Positions 1 to 8,032 of a stretch of DNA of 64,000 bases are shown here, in pieces (position 1 is the stretch's first letter; every line of letters begins with the position of its first letter). Source of the stretch: Ruegeria atlantica. GTDB taxonomy: Bacteria; Pseudomonadota; Alphaproteobacteria; Rhodobacterales; Rhodobacteraceae. A model generated the notes under the pieces. That model was given only the letters and a program-made list of their open reading frames with translations, was not told the origin of the DNA and ran no database searches. The DNA lies in contig NZ_WQCF01000005.1 of NCBI RefSeq assembly GCF_013032455.1, positions 212,399-276,398 of the forward strand, given 5' to 3'. The translations under genes and the position numbers were made by a program.

Positions 1-67
1 CGACCCGTCCGATGACGGCATCAATCTTACCCAAAAAGCCGAAAGGAGTGGCAGTACCGCTTTGCAT
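1..67 (-). CDS. dctQ: TRAP transporter small permease, N-terminal fragment
   Basis: Partial gene running off the left edge; only 22 codons are visible, beginning MQSGTATPFGFLGKID. A strong ribosome binding site (AGGGAGGG) lies just upstream of the ATG at 67. It follows the TRAP binding-protein gene on the same strand, where the DctQ small membrane subunit is normally encoded, so the identity rests mainly on position. The visible residues are the cytoplasmic lead-in before the first membrane helix. DctQ together with DctM would import the solute captured by DctP. Confidence 0.6.
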   Translation of the reverse strand, partial: MQSGTATPFGFLGKIDAVIGRV

Positions 68-89
68 GGTGTCCCTCCCTTTTGAAAAT

Positions 90-112
90 CCTCACGCGTC
101 GTGCGCGTGAGG
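90..112 (-). terminator. Hairpin between dctP and dctQ (partial attenuator or mRNA stabiliser)
   Basis: Perfect 9-bp inverted repeat (CCTCACGCG / CGCGTGAGG) with a 5-nt loop in the 67-nt gap after dctP. On the minus strand it is followed by ATTTTC, too short a T-run for a full terminator. Such hairpins after a binding-protein gene usually stabilise the upstream message or reduce read-through, so that binding protein outnumbers permease. Confidence 0.6.
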
Positions 113-134
113 ACGTTTTGTGAGTGGTATGGGA

Positions 135-1148
135 TCAGTTGCCCAGTTCGGTCTGAAGCGCGTCCAGCAATTCCTGGCCGCGGGCACCTACGATTTCGAC
201 ATAGGCAGCCGAGGTATCCGTGCTTTGGGCGCGGAAGACATCACGCTCTTCTTCGGTCAGAACAACCAGTCCGATATCGGGCTTGGCTTCCTTGATGATG
301 TCGAGACGCTTTTGGTTGAAGTCGGATACAACACCATCGATGAAACCGGTCATGTCGGCCATGGTATTGCGCACAAGCTGCTGGCGGTCTGGGCTGAGCG
401 TTTCAAACCAGTCAGACCCTGCCACGACTGTAGTGACCAGTTCCTGTTCACCGGCCCAGATCAGGTGGCTGGTGACTTCGTAGAACTTCATTTCTTCAAT
501 GGTCGGAATCGGATTTACCTGACCGTCGACAGCCCCCAGCTGCAGCGCTCCAAAAACCTCGCCGAATGGCAACGGGGTCGGGCTGGCCCCCATGTTTTTG
601 TAGGTTTCCAGCAGGATCGGAGACACCATCACGCGCATCTTGAAGTTCTCAAAATCCTCAGGTGTACGGATTTCGCGGTTGGTGGTCCAAACCTGCGGGC
701 CTTCCGAATACATTGTCAGAACTTCCAGGCCGCGCTGGCGGAAGTCTTCGTTCAAAGGCCCGTAGATGGTTTCCGAGCTGCTAAGGATATTCGATGTCGC
801 AGCCGGGTCGGACGGCAACAAGTAAGGCAGCAGGAAGACCTGGCTTTCAGGTACGATGGTGCCAAGGTTGCCAATCGATACGTTGGTGAACTGGATGATG
901 CCGTCGGCCGCCTGCTCAACAGTTTCGGTGGGTGTTCCCAGAGTGCCCATCGGGTAGACGGTTACGGTCACTTCGCCATCGGTCGCCGCTTCGATGCGCG
1001 ATTTGAACTCCTGCGCATAGGCATCCATGATCGAGCCCGGGATTTCTTCGATGGCAAACTTCCAGTCTTCTGCGAGAGCGCAGATTGGTGCCAGGCTGAA
1101 CAGTGCTGCCGCAACTGTCATTTTGGATTTGTTAAAAGAGAAACTCAC
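135..1148 (-). CDS. dctP: TRAP transporter substrate-binding protein, DctP family
   Basis: Periplasmic solute-binding subunit of a tripartite ATP-independent transporter. I place the start at GTG 1148, which has GAGGACATTCGC in front of it and gives 337 residues; a longer in-frame start at 1181 would put junk before the signal peptide. A Sec signal follows (MTVAAALFSLAPICALA, cleavage before EDWKF). The DctP fold is visible: the TRN-x-EI-x-TPEDFENFKMRV segment around residues 165-185, with the arginine that binds the ligand carboxylate, and GQVNPIPTI near 215-225. The ligand cannot be read from sequence, but this family mostly carries organic acids. It is transcribed toward dctQ and is divergent from the LysR gene at 1289, its likely regulator. 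Confidence 0.9.
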   Translation of the reverse strand: MSFSFNKSKMTVAAALFSLAPICALAEDWKFAIEEIPGSIMDAYAQEFKSRIEAATDGEVTVTVYPMGTLGTPTETVEQAADGIIQFTNVSIGNLGTIVPESQVFLLPYLLPSDPAATSNILSSSETIYGPLNEDFRQRGLEVLTMYSEGPQVWTTNREIRTPEDFENFKMRVMVSPILLETYKNMGASPTPLPFGEVFGALQLGAVDGQVNPIPTIEEMKFYEVTSHLIWAGEQELVTTVVAGSDWFETLSPDRQQLVRNTMADMTGFIDGVVSDFNQKRLDIIKEAKPDIGLVVLTEEERDVFRAQSTDTSAAYVEIVGARGQELLDALQTELGN

Positions 1149-1238
1149 GCGAATGTCCTCCCATTTCGCTTTGCTAACCAAGGATGGATGAGGACAAAAA
1201 CAGCACGGTTTATTTCATGAAAAAATACTATCTTGATT

Positions 1239-1255
1239 ATCTTTACATAAAAGAT
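1239..1255. promoter_or_regulatory. Candidate LysR-type operator (ATCTTT-N5-AAAGAT)
   Basis: A perfect interrupted palindrome, ATCTTTACATAAAAGAT, lies in the 140-bp divergent gap between dctP (start 1148) and the LysR gene (start 1289). Its size and T-N11-A form match the LysR-type box, and its position would allow autorepression of the regulator and activation of the TRAP operon. The link to this LysR protein is inference. Confidence 0.5.
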
Positions 1256-1288
1256 TCTCATGTAACTAAAGTCTGAACGGACATACAA

Positions 1289-2182
1289 TTGAAACTGCTC
1301 AGAAATACACTTCTCGAAACTTTTGTTGCCGTCGTGGATTGTGGCGGTTTTACCGATGCTCAGTTCACTTTGGGCATCACGCAATCTGCCATCAGCATTC
1401 GAATACGCGATCTGGAAACGGCACTTGGTTACAGGGTGTGCGAACGTGGGCGCGGAGGATTCCGTCTTACAGAACGGGGTGAGATTGCCTATCAAAAGGC
1501 AAGAGATATCCTACGCAGTGCACGTGATTTCGATGCGGAGCTACTGGAACTACGGGATGTTACGACCGGTGATTTGAGGATCGGCGTCGTAGATGCTGTC
1601 AACACTCTCGCCGATTTGAACTTTGGAAAGTCGCTAAAACGATTCCTGGATCGACCAAACGATGTTCGCCTGGAAATCGTCGTCGCCTCGCCCACAGAAC
1701 TTACACAACAGTTGATTACTGGTGAATTGCATGTTGCGATAGCACCTTTCCGTAATCAAGTTTCCGAACTTACCTATACCAAGCTATGCGAGGAAGAGCA
1801 CAGGCTCTATTGCGGCCGCGACCACCCTTTGTTCGAATTGCCAAATGACCAGATCGATCTCAACGTCATCTCGGGCTATCAGATTTGTCAAAGGTCCTAC
1901 AGCATGCTGGTATCTCCCGAGCTTCAATCCACTGACCCGAAGGCAATCGTGGCGAATATGGAGGCAATGGCGACACTCATTGAAACCGGACACTTCCTTG
2001 GGCCATTGCCTGTCCACTTTGTGGAAAGCAGAGCGCAGAACGTGATGCTCCGCGAACTGGCGCCGAACAGGCTGCATTGGACCTCTACCTTCTACTTGGC
2101 AACACGATCCACAAGCCTCCTCCGGCGGTCAGTCGAACTTTTCGTTGAAGATGTGGTTCAGTCTTGTGGGGGGAACACCTAG
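1289..2182 (+). CDS. LysR-family transcriptional regulator
   Basis: 297 residues, the usual LTTR length. An N-terminal winged helix-turn-helix covers about residues 1-60 (LLETFVAVVDCGGFTDAQ, TQSAISIRIRDLETALG), followed by a periplasmic-binding-like effector domain from about 90 to the end (GDLRIGVVDAVNTLADL). The start is a TTG at 1289; no ATG lies close, and the reading begins at the normal point of the HTH. It is divergent from the TRAP operon and probably controls it in response to the transported acid or a derivative. Fairly AT-rich compared with the nitrate genes that follow. Confidence 0.88.
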   Translation: MKLLRNTLLETFVAVVDCGGFTDAQFTLGITQSAISIRIRDLETALGYRVCERGRGGFRLTERGEIAYQKARDILRSARDFDAELLELRDVTTGDLRIGVVDAVNTLADLNFGKSLKRFLDRPNDVRLEIVVASPTELTQQLITGELHVAIAPFRNQVSELTYTKLCEEEHRLYCGRDHPLFELPNDQIDLNVISGYQICQRSYSMLVSPELQSTDPKAIVANMEAMATLIETGHFLGPLPVHFVESRAQNVMLRELAPNRLHWTSTFYLATRSTSLLRRSVELFVEDVVQSCGGNT

Positions 2183-2499
2183 CTACAAAAATGTCGGAGT
2201 AAAATCTGACCAGCCGATGTCGCTTACCAAAGGCTGCTTTGAGGCGTCTATCAACCATTAGATGAGCCTGCAGAAACGGTCGAGTTGGGCTCAGAGCCAC
2301 CATTGGATCAATCGCAACATCTATTCGACTGCCCTACCTCACTCAGGTTTGGAACGGCTTTTGGCTGCTATTGGTCGGCCAGTATGTTCTCAGCGGTGCA
2401 CGCCTTTGGAAAAGACATTCGCTGCACGCGCGAAAACAGTTACTGGCGAATTCAAAGGCTGTGTGACTAAGCCACCGTATGGCAGCACAGCTTGGGCTG
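2183..2499. other. Intergenic stretch, no supported gene
   Basis: About 320 bp between the LysR gene and the terminators of the nitrate operon, which converge on it. Short open frames exist (for example 2262-2558), but they lack a ribosome binding site, show no recognisable protein family and have atypical codon use. I see no tRNA or recognisable IS sequence here. Confidence 0.5.
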
Positions 2500-2555
2500 T
2501 TTCATACGACCTAAATGGGTATGAAATATTAAGCGAATGGAGACCGCATTCGCTT
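2500..2555 (-). terminator. Two hairpins ending the nitrate operon
   Basis: Two perfect inverted repeats lie just past the nasA stop: AAGCGAATG/CATTCGCTT at 2531-2555 with a 7-nt loop, and TTTCATAC/GTATGAAA at 2500-2526 with an 11-nt loop. On the minus strand the first is followed by AATATTTC, a weak U-rich tail. They are the best candidates for the transcription end of the nrt-nir-nas operon. The second could instead be a protein-binding palindrome. Confidence 0.55.
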
Positions 2556-2612
2556 TGAAATGCCAACCAAAGCAGACTATATTCCTGCAGAAAAAAAATG
2601 AGACCACCCGAT

Positions 2613-5264
2613 TTATTCTTGTGGGCAATGTTTTGTTTTTTTGTGAATCAATTTCGAATGCTTAATGACCAAATCAGTCAATTCTGGTCGGCATGACCCG
2701 CAGTTCGTTCCAGCCTGAAGGGTATCCCCGATTTCGTCCACACTCATCAAATGTTTGTCGTGAATAGCACGGATGATAGTTCTTAGTCCGACATCGAAAC
2801 ACGAACAGACGATTGGTCCGCAATCTTCCGAAGATGCGGATGAACGACCAGACAAAATTTGCTGGGGCGCAACCTCTGGCAAAGCTGCCAAGTAATCTCG
2901 CATCAGTGTGATAGGTTCGCGGGATACGAAGAGCACCGCTAAAATACGCTGCCCTTTAGACAGCGCAATTCTGAACGTGCCACGCTTTGCATCTTCTATA
3001 GAAGTGGCCACGGCATCGGGTAACCCAAACCAGTCCCGGGCAGTGCTTTCCCAATCTTTGATGATTTGTTTTCCTGCGATTTCCATCCTGTAGCCGCTGG
3101 TCGTTTTGGCGATTGCCCAATACTCTGCTTCAGGCGAGGCGGCATCGACTGAAACAGCAAAACCATACCAAGCAGCATTCATACGTCGTATAGAAACTAC
3201 TGTTGCCTTACTCTCCGGTTGCCCGGAAACCGGATCGGTCACACTCGGAACAAGCGCATTTACGCGAGCAGCAGGGGCCGTTTCGCCCGTCCAGTGAATA
3301 GGCGCGAACACTTGACCGGGTGCGATAGCTTCCGTGACACGAAGCCGAAAGATACCGCTTCCAATGGAACTGCTAATTTCGACCAAATCGGCTGTACTGA
3401 GACCCAACCGACCAACGTCCTTCGGGTTAACTTCCACATATGGCTCGGCAAGATGGGCTGATAGACGAGGCGACAATCCAGAACGGGTCATAGTGTGCCA
3501 CTGATCCCGATTTCGCCCTGTGTTCAATTTGTACGGGTATTGTTCTGACGTTTCCGCCTTGGGCGGCCTGTAGGTTACGGCTACGAAACGCGCTTTCTTA
3601 TCAGGATGAAAAAACTGCCCGTCACCGAAAAACCGACCATCCGCAGGGTGCGATCTTGTCGGCCAACGTGTCGGGCTAAGCGCCTCATATTCCTCATCTT
3701 CAATGTTGGAAAGTTTTGCAACGTCGAGATCCTTGCCAAATGACACGGCAAGAGAAGTCATATCTGCATATTCACGAAAAATCTGCGCCGGAGACTCATA
3801 GCAGAAAGCTTTAGTCCACCCCATTCGGCGACCCACCTCAGCCAAGATCTCCCAATCGAAACGCGCTTGACCCGGAGGCTCTAAGACGGCGCGTTGTCTG
3901 CTGATCGTGCGGTCGGAATTAGTTACTGTACCGCTTTTTTCGCCCCAACCGGCCGCCGGCAGCAACACATCTGCGATACGCGCGGTGTCTGTTTCGGCAG
4001 TCAGGTCGCTTACAACCGTGAAGGGGCAATTTTCGATAGCTGCCCCCACTCTGTCTGCGTCTGGCATCGTGGCCGCTGGGTTGGTGTGGATGATCCAAAG
4101 CGCCTTGATCTGCCCGTCCTCGATAGACTGGAACAGATCGACCGCTTTCAATCCCTGCTTTTGGGGGACTTTTGGCGAATTCCAGAAATGTTGGACCGCC
4201 CGGCGATGGTCGTCATTTTCAATATCCAGATGGCAAGCGAGCATGTTGGCCAAACCACCCACCTCTCGACCACCCATCGCGTTGGGTTGGCCGGTGACAG
4301 AAAACGGACCCATACCTTCGCGTCCGATCCGGCCGGTGGCGAGATGGCAATTCAGAATGGCATTCACCTTATCCGTCCCACTGGAGGATTGGTTGACGCC
4401 TTGACTGAAAACAGTCACCACACGCTCTGTTTTGATCCAGAGATCGCAAAATGCCTTGATGTTGCGGGGGTCCAAACCCGTGACCGCCGGATCATCATTC
4501 AGGGCAGCATTTACGGCATCAGCAAACCCGACGGTTCGACTTAAAAACGGTGTATCAAACTTCCCGTCCGCGTGAATTCTGGTCAATAGATAATTGAACA
4601 GGGCCACATCGCTGCCGGATTTGAGCGCTAGGTGTAGGTCCGCTTGATCGCAACTTGCGGTGCGACGCGGGTCTATGACGACTATCTTTGTACCTCGTGA
4701 CTGTCGCGCCACCAGAATTCGCTGATAAAGAACCGGGTGACACCACGCGAGATTGGACCCTACCAGAACAACAAGATCCGCCTGGTCCAAATCCTCGTAG
4801 GTGCCAGGTACCGTGTCCGTCCCAAACGCACGTTTGTGCCCTGCCACAGTCGATGCCATGCAAAGCCGAGAGTTGGTGTCAATGTTGGCCGAACCGATGA
4901 ACCCCTTCATTAGCTTATTTGCGACGTAGTAGTCCTCTGTCAGCAATTGGCCAGAGACATAGAAGGCGACGCTATCGGGGCCGTAAGCTTCAATTGTTGA
5001 GGAGAAGCGATCTGCCACCAATTGCAGCGCTTCATCCCAAGAGGCGTCCTTCCCATAAGCACGCGGGGCGAGCAGGCGGTGATCCTGTCCGACGGTTTCA
5101 CCCAACGCCATGCCTTTTGAACACAAACGACCATAATTCGCTGGGTGATCCGGATCGCCACGAACAGCCAACCCTCCAGCGCCGTCCGGGCGTAGAAGAA
5201 CGCCGCATCCGACACCGCAATAAGCGCAGGTCGAACGAACCTCGGGAAAGCCACTGCCGTCCAT
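2613..5264 (-). CDS. nasA: Assimilatory nitrate reductase catalytic subunit
   Basis: Cytoplasmic molybdenum enzyme that reduces nitrate to nitrite. 883 residues, as expected for bacterial NasA. The N-terminal [4Fe-4S] motif is intact (CAYCGVGC at about residues 14-21, with the fourth cysteine in RLCSKG), followed by the bis-MGD molybdopterin domains (GRIGREGMGPFSVTGQPNAM near 320; YKLNTGRNRDQWHTMTRSG near 585). The C-terminal 70 residues form a BFD-like [2Fe-2S] domain (IVCSCFDVG ... NCGSCRPEL), typical of ferredoxin- or flavoprotein-linked NasA. Its ATG overlaps the nirD stop (TGATG). It is the last gene of the operon, which fits co-regulation by NasT. Confidence 0.95.
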   Translation of the reverse strand: MDGSGFPEVRSTCAYCGVGCGVLLRPDGAGGLAVRGDPDHPANYGRLCSKGMALGETVGQDHRLLAPRAYGKDASWDEALQLVADRFSSTIEAYGPDSVAFYVSGQLLTEDYYVANKLMKGFIGSANIDTNSRLCMASTVAGHKRAFGTDTVPGTYEDLDQADLVVLVGSNLAWCHPVLYQRILVARQSRGTKIVVIDPRRTASCDQADLHLALKSGSDVALFNYLLTRIHADGKFDTPFLSRTVGFADAVNAALNDDPAVTGLDPRNIKAFCDLWIKTERVVTVFSQGVNQSSSGTDKVNAILNCHLATGRIGREGMGPFSVTGQPNAMGGREVGGLANMLACHLDIENDDHRRAVQHFWNSPKVPQKQGLKAVDLFQSIEDGQIKALWIIHTNPAATMPDADRVGAAIENCPFTVVSDLTAETDTARIADVLLPAAGWGEKSGTVTNSDRTISRQRAVLEPPGQARFDWEILAEVGRRMGWTKAFCYESPAQIFREYADMTSLAVSFGKDLDVAKLSNIEDEEYEALSPTRWPTRSHPADGRFFGDGQFFHPDKKARFVAVTYRPPKAETSEQYPYKLNTGRNRDQWHTMTRSGLSPRLSAHLAEPYVEVNPKDVGRLGLSTADLVEISSSIGSGIFRLRVTEAIAPGQVFAPIHWTGETAPAARVNALVPSVTDPVSGQPESKATVVSIRRMNAAWYGFAVSVDAASPEAEYWAIAKTTSGYRMEIAGKQIIKDWESTARDWFGLPDAVATSIEDAKRGTFRIALSKGQRILAVLFVSREPITLMRDYLAALPEVAPQQILSGRSSASSEDCGPIVCSCFDVGLRTIIRAIHDKHLMSVDEIGDTLQAGTNCGSCRPELTDLVIKHSKLIHKKTKHCPQE

Positions 5265-5596
5265 CAGGCTGCACTCCTCCGGGTTACCGCACTATCATCC
5301 AACAAGATTCGACCGCCTTCGAGGCGCACCGGATAAGTGTCGATCCTGCCACTATCGGTCCCCTGAGCTTCTCCTGAATTCAAGTCGAAGACCCAGTTGT
5401 GCAGAGGGCAGGTGACCGATTGCCCATGCACGATGCCCTCGGACAGCGGCCCGCCCTTGTGAGGACAACTGTTGGTGGCGGCGAAGACCTCGGCCTCGGC
5501 GGTGCGAAAGACAGCAATGCAGCCAAAATGTGTTTTCACGAGCCGCGCTCCGCGCAGGGGAACCTCGTCGATATGTCCAATGTCGATCCAGCTCAT
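5264..5596 (-). CDS. nirD: Nitrite reductase [NAD(P)H] small subunit
   Basis: 110-residue Rieske-like subunit that partners NirB in reducing nitrite to ammonium in the cytoplasm. The Rieske-type ligand pairs are complete: SCPHKGG near residue 45 and TCPLHNW near 65. Length is normal for NirD. The start ATG overlaps the nirB stop (ATGA), and its own stop overlaps the nasA start by one base, so the three genes are almost certainly translationally coupled. Confidence 0.95.
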   Translation of the reverse strand: MSWIDIGHIDEVPLRGARLVKTHFGCIAVFRTAEAEVFAATNSCPHKGGPLSEGIVHGQSVTCPLHNWVFDLNSGEAQGTDSGRIDTYPVRLEGGRILLDDSAVTRRSAA

Positions 5597-8028
5597 TCGG
5601 CGGCCTCCAGTGTGAAATCTGCAATCGGCGCATAGCTCTGCGCTTTTTCATTAACGTGTTCAGCCCACGGGTCTTTGCGGTAGATGCTTTGCGACAGTTC
5701 AAACCGGGCGACCAACGCGGCGCGGTTTTCAAGGTTGTCTACGACCTGAGCCTTGGCCCAGTCTATGCCCACTTTGCCCAGCCATTTGTAAAGCCTATCC
5801 AGGTACTTGCCGCCTTCGCGATAGGCCTGCGTGACGGCCATTACGACCTCAATCGCTTCGTCTTCGGTGGGGACCTGGCACAGCAGTTCGGTCTCTTTTA
5901 CGTCCATACCTGCGGCTCCGCCGATGCTGATCTGATAACCCGAGTCTACACAAACAACGCCGATGTCCTTGCACGTCGCCTCAGCGCAGTTTCGAGGGCA
6001 ACCGGACACGGCAAGCTTCAACTTATGGGGCGTCCAAGATCCCCACAGGATTTTCTCGAGCTTGATACCAAGGCCGGTGCTGTCCTGCGTTCCAAACCGG
6101 CAATGATCTGTCCCGACACAGGTTTTGACCGTACGCAGACCTTTGGAATAAGCGTGACCCGAGACCAGACCCGCTTTGTTCAGATCCGACCAAATCGCTG
6201 GCAGGTCCTCACCCTTCACGCCCAGCAGGTCGATGCGCTGACCACCGGTGACTTTCACTGTGGGCACATCATACCTGTCTGCAGCATCCGCAATCGCGCG
6301 CAGTTCTTCAGGGGTGGTGATTCCGCCCCACATGCGCGGAACGACGCTGAAGGTGCCATCCTTCTGGATGTTGGCGTGTTTGCGTTCGTTGACGAACCGG
6401 CTTTGTGGATCGTCCTGATATTCCAGTGGCCAGTCCGCCAGTAGGTAGTAGTTGATCGCCGGGCGGCAGACATGGCAGCCGTTTGGTGTGGTCCAACCGA
6501 GTTCCTGCCAGACAGCGGCCTGACTTTTTAGCTCCTGCCCTTTGATCAGACGGCGTACATCTTCATGTGTTAGATCGGTGCAACCACAGATCGGTTGCGC
6601 CGCTGGCATCTGGAAGTCATCGCCCAGAGTGACTTGCAAGACTTGCTCAACCAGCCCCGTACAGGTCCCGCAGGAAGCGCTGGCCTTGGTGCATGCACGC
6701 ACCGCGCCCAGATCGCTGGCCCCTGCATTGATCGCCTCAACAATCTCGCCTTTGCATACGCCGTTGCAGCCGCAAATCTCCGCCTCAGGCGGCAATGCTG
6801 CAACGGCTGAGAGAGGGTCCGCAGTGTCGCCTCCCTGATAGGCCGGGCCAAAAATCAGCGTCTCACGCATGTCTTCGATGCAGGTGCCATCCTTGATCAG
6901 GCCAAAGAACCAGCTGCCATCGGCGGTATCGCCATACATGACAGCACCCACCAGCCGATCCTCTTCGACCACAAGGCGTTTGTAGACGCCGCGCGAGGGG
7001 TCGCGGAATACGATATCCTCTCGTCCTGGCCGGTCCGCGAAATCCCCCGCGCTGAACAGATCGCAGCCGGTCACTTTCAGCTTGGTCGAGAGCGTTTTCT
7101 GTACGAACGCAGCCTCTTCCACAAGCAACGATTGCGCTGCGACCTTGGCTTGATCGTAAAGCGGCGCAACAAGACCGAAGATTTCTCCGTCATGCTCGAC
7201 GCACTCACCCACTGCGTAGACGTCCGGGTCCGAAGTCAGCATCTGGTCGTCCACATGGATACCGCGCCCTGTGGCCAGACCAGCCTCTTGCGCCAGTGTG
7301 GTGTTGGGTCTGATACCCACTGCCATGACCAACAGGTCACAGGGCAGTTCGGTTCCGTCTTCCAGCAATAGCGCGCGGACCTTTCCATTCCGGCCGAGGA
7401 TTTCTTTGGAGTTCGCCTGCAGGCAAATCTTGATGCCTTTGTCTTCCAGTGATTTCTTCAGCAGGTAGCCTGCGGCTTCGTCCAACTGGCGCTCCATGAG
7501 GTGGCCCATGATGTGCACCACGGTGACATCAACGCCATGTGCTGCCATACCGGCCGCGGCCTCAAGACCCAGTAACCCGCCGCCAATGACGACCACCTTA
7601 TTGTCAGGGCCCATGCCCATCATCCGCTGGGTGTCTTCCAGATCGCGATAGGCGATCACTCCCTCCAGATCGTGGCCGGGCAGAGGGATGATGAACGGGT
7701 TCGACCCGGTCGCGATCACCAGTTTATCGTAGGGCACATGTCCGTTGACGCCCTCGACCACCTTCATCTCACGGTCGATCTTGGCCACCTGTTCGCCAAA
7801 GCGGCAGGAGATACCGCGCTCGGCATACCAGGCGTCGTCATGGGTGATGATCTCTTCAAAGGTTTTCTCACCCGACAGAACCGGGCTGAGCATGATGCGG
7901 TTGTAGTTGCCGCGTGGCTCTGCGTTGAAAAGGGTGATGTCGAACGCATCTGGTGCGGCGTCGGTCAGGTGTTCCAGCATCCGGCCTGATGCCATTCCGG
8001 CACCTATGACAACAAGTCTTTGTTTCAT
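5593..8028 (-). CDS. nirB: Nitrite reductase [NAD(P)H] large subunit
   Basis: Six-electron reduction of nitrite to ammonium using NAD(P)H, FAD, Fe-S and siroheme. I start at ATG 8028 (MKQRLVVIGAGMASGR), preceded by GGAG within the end of the previous gene, giving 811 residues. Domains in order: FAD/NAD(P)-binding oxidoreductase (VIGAGMASG near 5; VVIGGGLLGLEAAAG near 150), two BFD-like [2Fe-2S] segments (EICGCNGVCKG ... SCGTCTG about 420-460, and CGCTDLTHEDV about 485), then the sulfite/nitrite reductase half with siroheme and [4Fe-4S] ligands (TCVGTDHCRFG near 640; SGCPRNCAEA near 675). All key cysteines are present. It sits 4 nt after the ATPase gene and overlaps nirD. Confidence 0.96.
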   Translation of the reverse strand: MKQRLVVIGAGMASGRMLEHLTDAAPDAFDITLFNAEPRGNYNRIMLSPVLSGEKTFEEIITHDDAWYAERGISCRFGEQVAKIDREMKVVEGVNGHVPYDKLVIATGSNPFIIPLPGHDLEGVIAYRDLEDTQRMMGMGPDNKVVVIGGGLLGLEAAAGMAAHGVDVTVVHIMGHLMERQLDEAAGYLLKKSLEDKGIKICLQANSKEILGRNGKVRALLLEDGTELPCDLLVMAVGIRPNTTLAQEAGLATGRGIHVDDQMLTSDPDVYAVGECVEHDGEIFGLVAPLYDQAKVAAQSLLVEEAAFVQKTLSTKLKVTGCDLFSAGDFADRPGREDIVFRDPSRGVYKRLVVEEDRLVGAVMYGDTADGSWFFGLIKDGTCIEDMRETLIFGPAYQGGDTADPLSAVAALPPEAEICGCNGVCKGEIVEAINAGASDLGAVRACTKASASCGTCTGLVEQVLQVTLGDDFQMPAAQPICGCTDLTHEDVRRLIKGQELKSQAAVWQELGWTTPNGCHVCRPAINYYLLADWPLEYQDDPQSRFVNERKHANIQKDGTFSVVPRMWGGITTPEELRAIADAADRYDVPTVKVTGGQRIDLLGVKGEDLPAIWSDLNKAGLVSGHAYSKGLRTVKTCVGTDHCRFGTQDSTGLGIKLEKILWGSWTPHKLKLAVSGCPRNCAEATCKDIGVVCVDSGYQISIGGAAGMDVKETELLCQVPTEDEAIEVVMAVTQAYREGGKYLDRLYKWLGKVGIDWAKAQVVDNLENRAALVARFELSQSIYRKDPWAEHVNEKAQSYAPIADFTLEAAE

Positions 8029-8032
8029 GGGT

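Noticed and set aside
120..1220. 366-codon open frame antisense to dctP
   Set aside because: It lies opposite a clear DctP gene, has no family resemblance and no ribosome binding site.
2262..2558. 98-codon frame after the LysR gene
   Set aside because: No ribosome binding site or known family, and it runs through the nitrate operon terminators.
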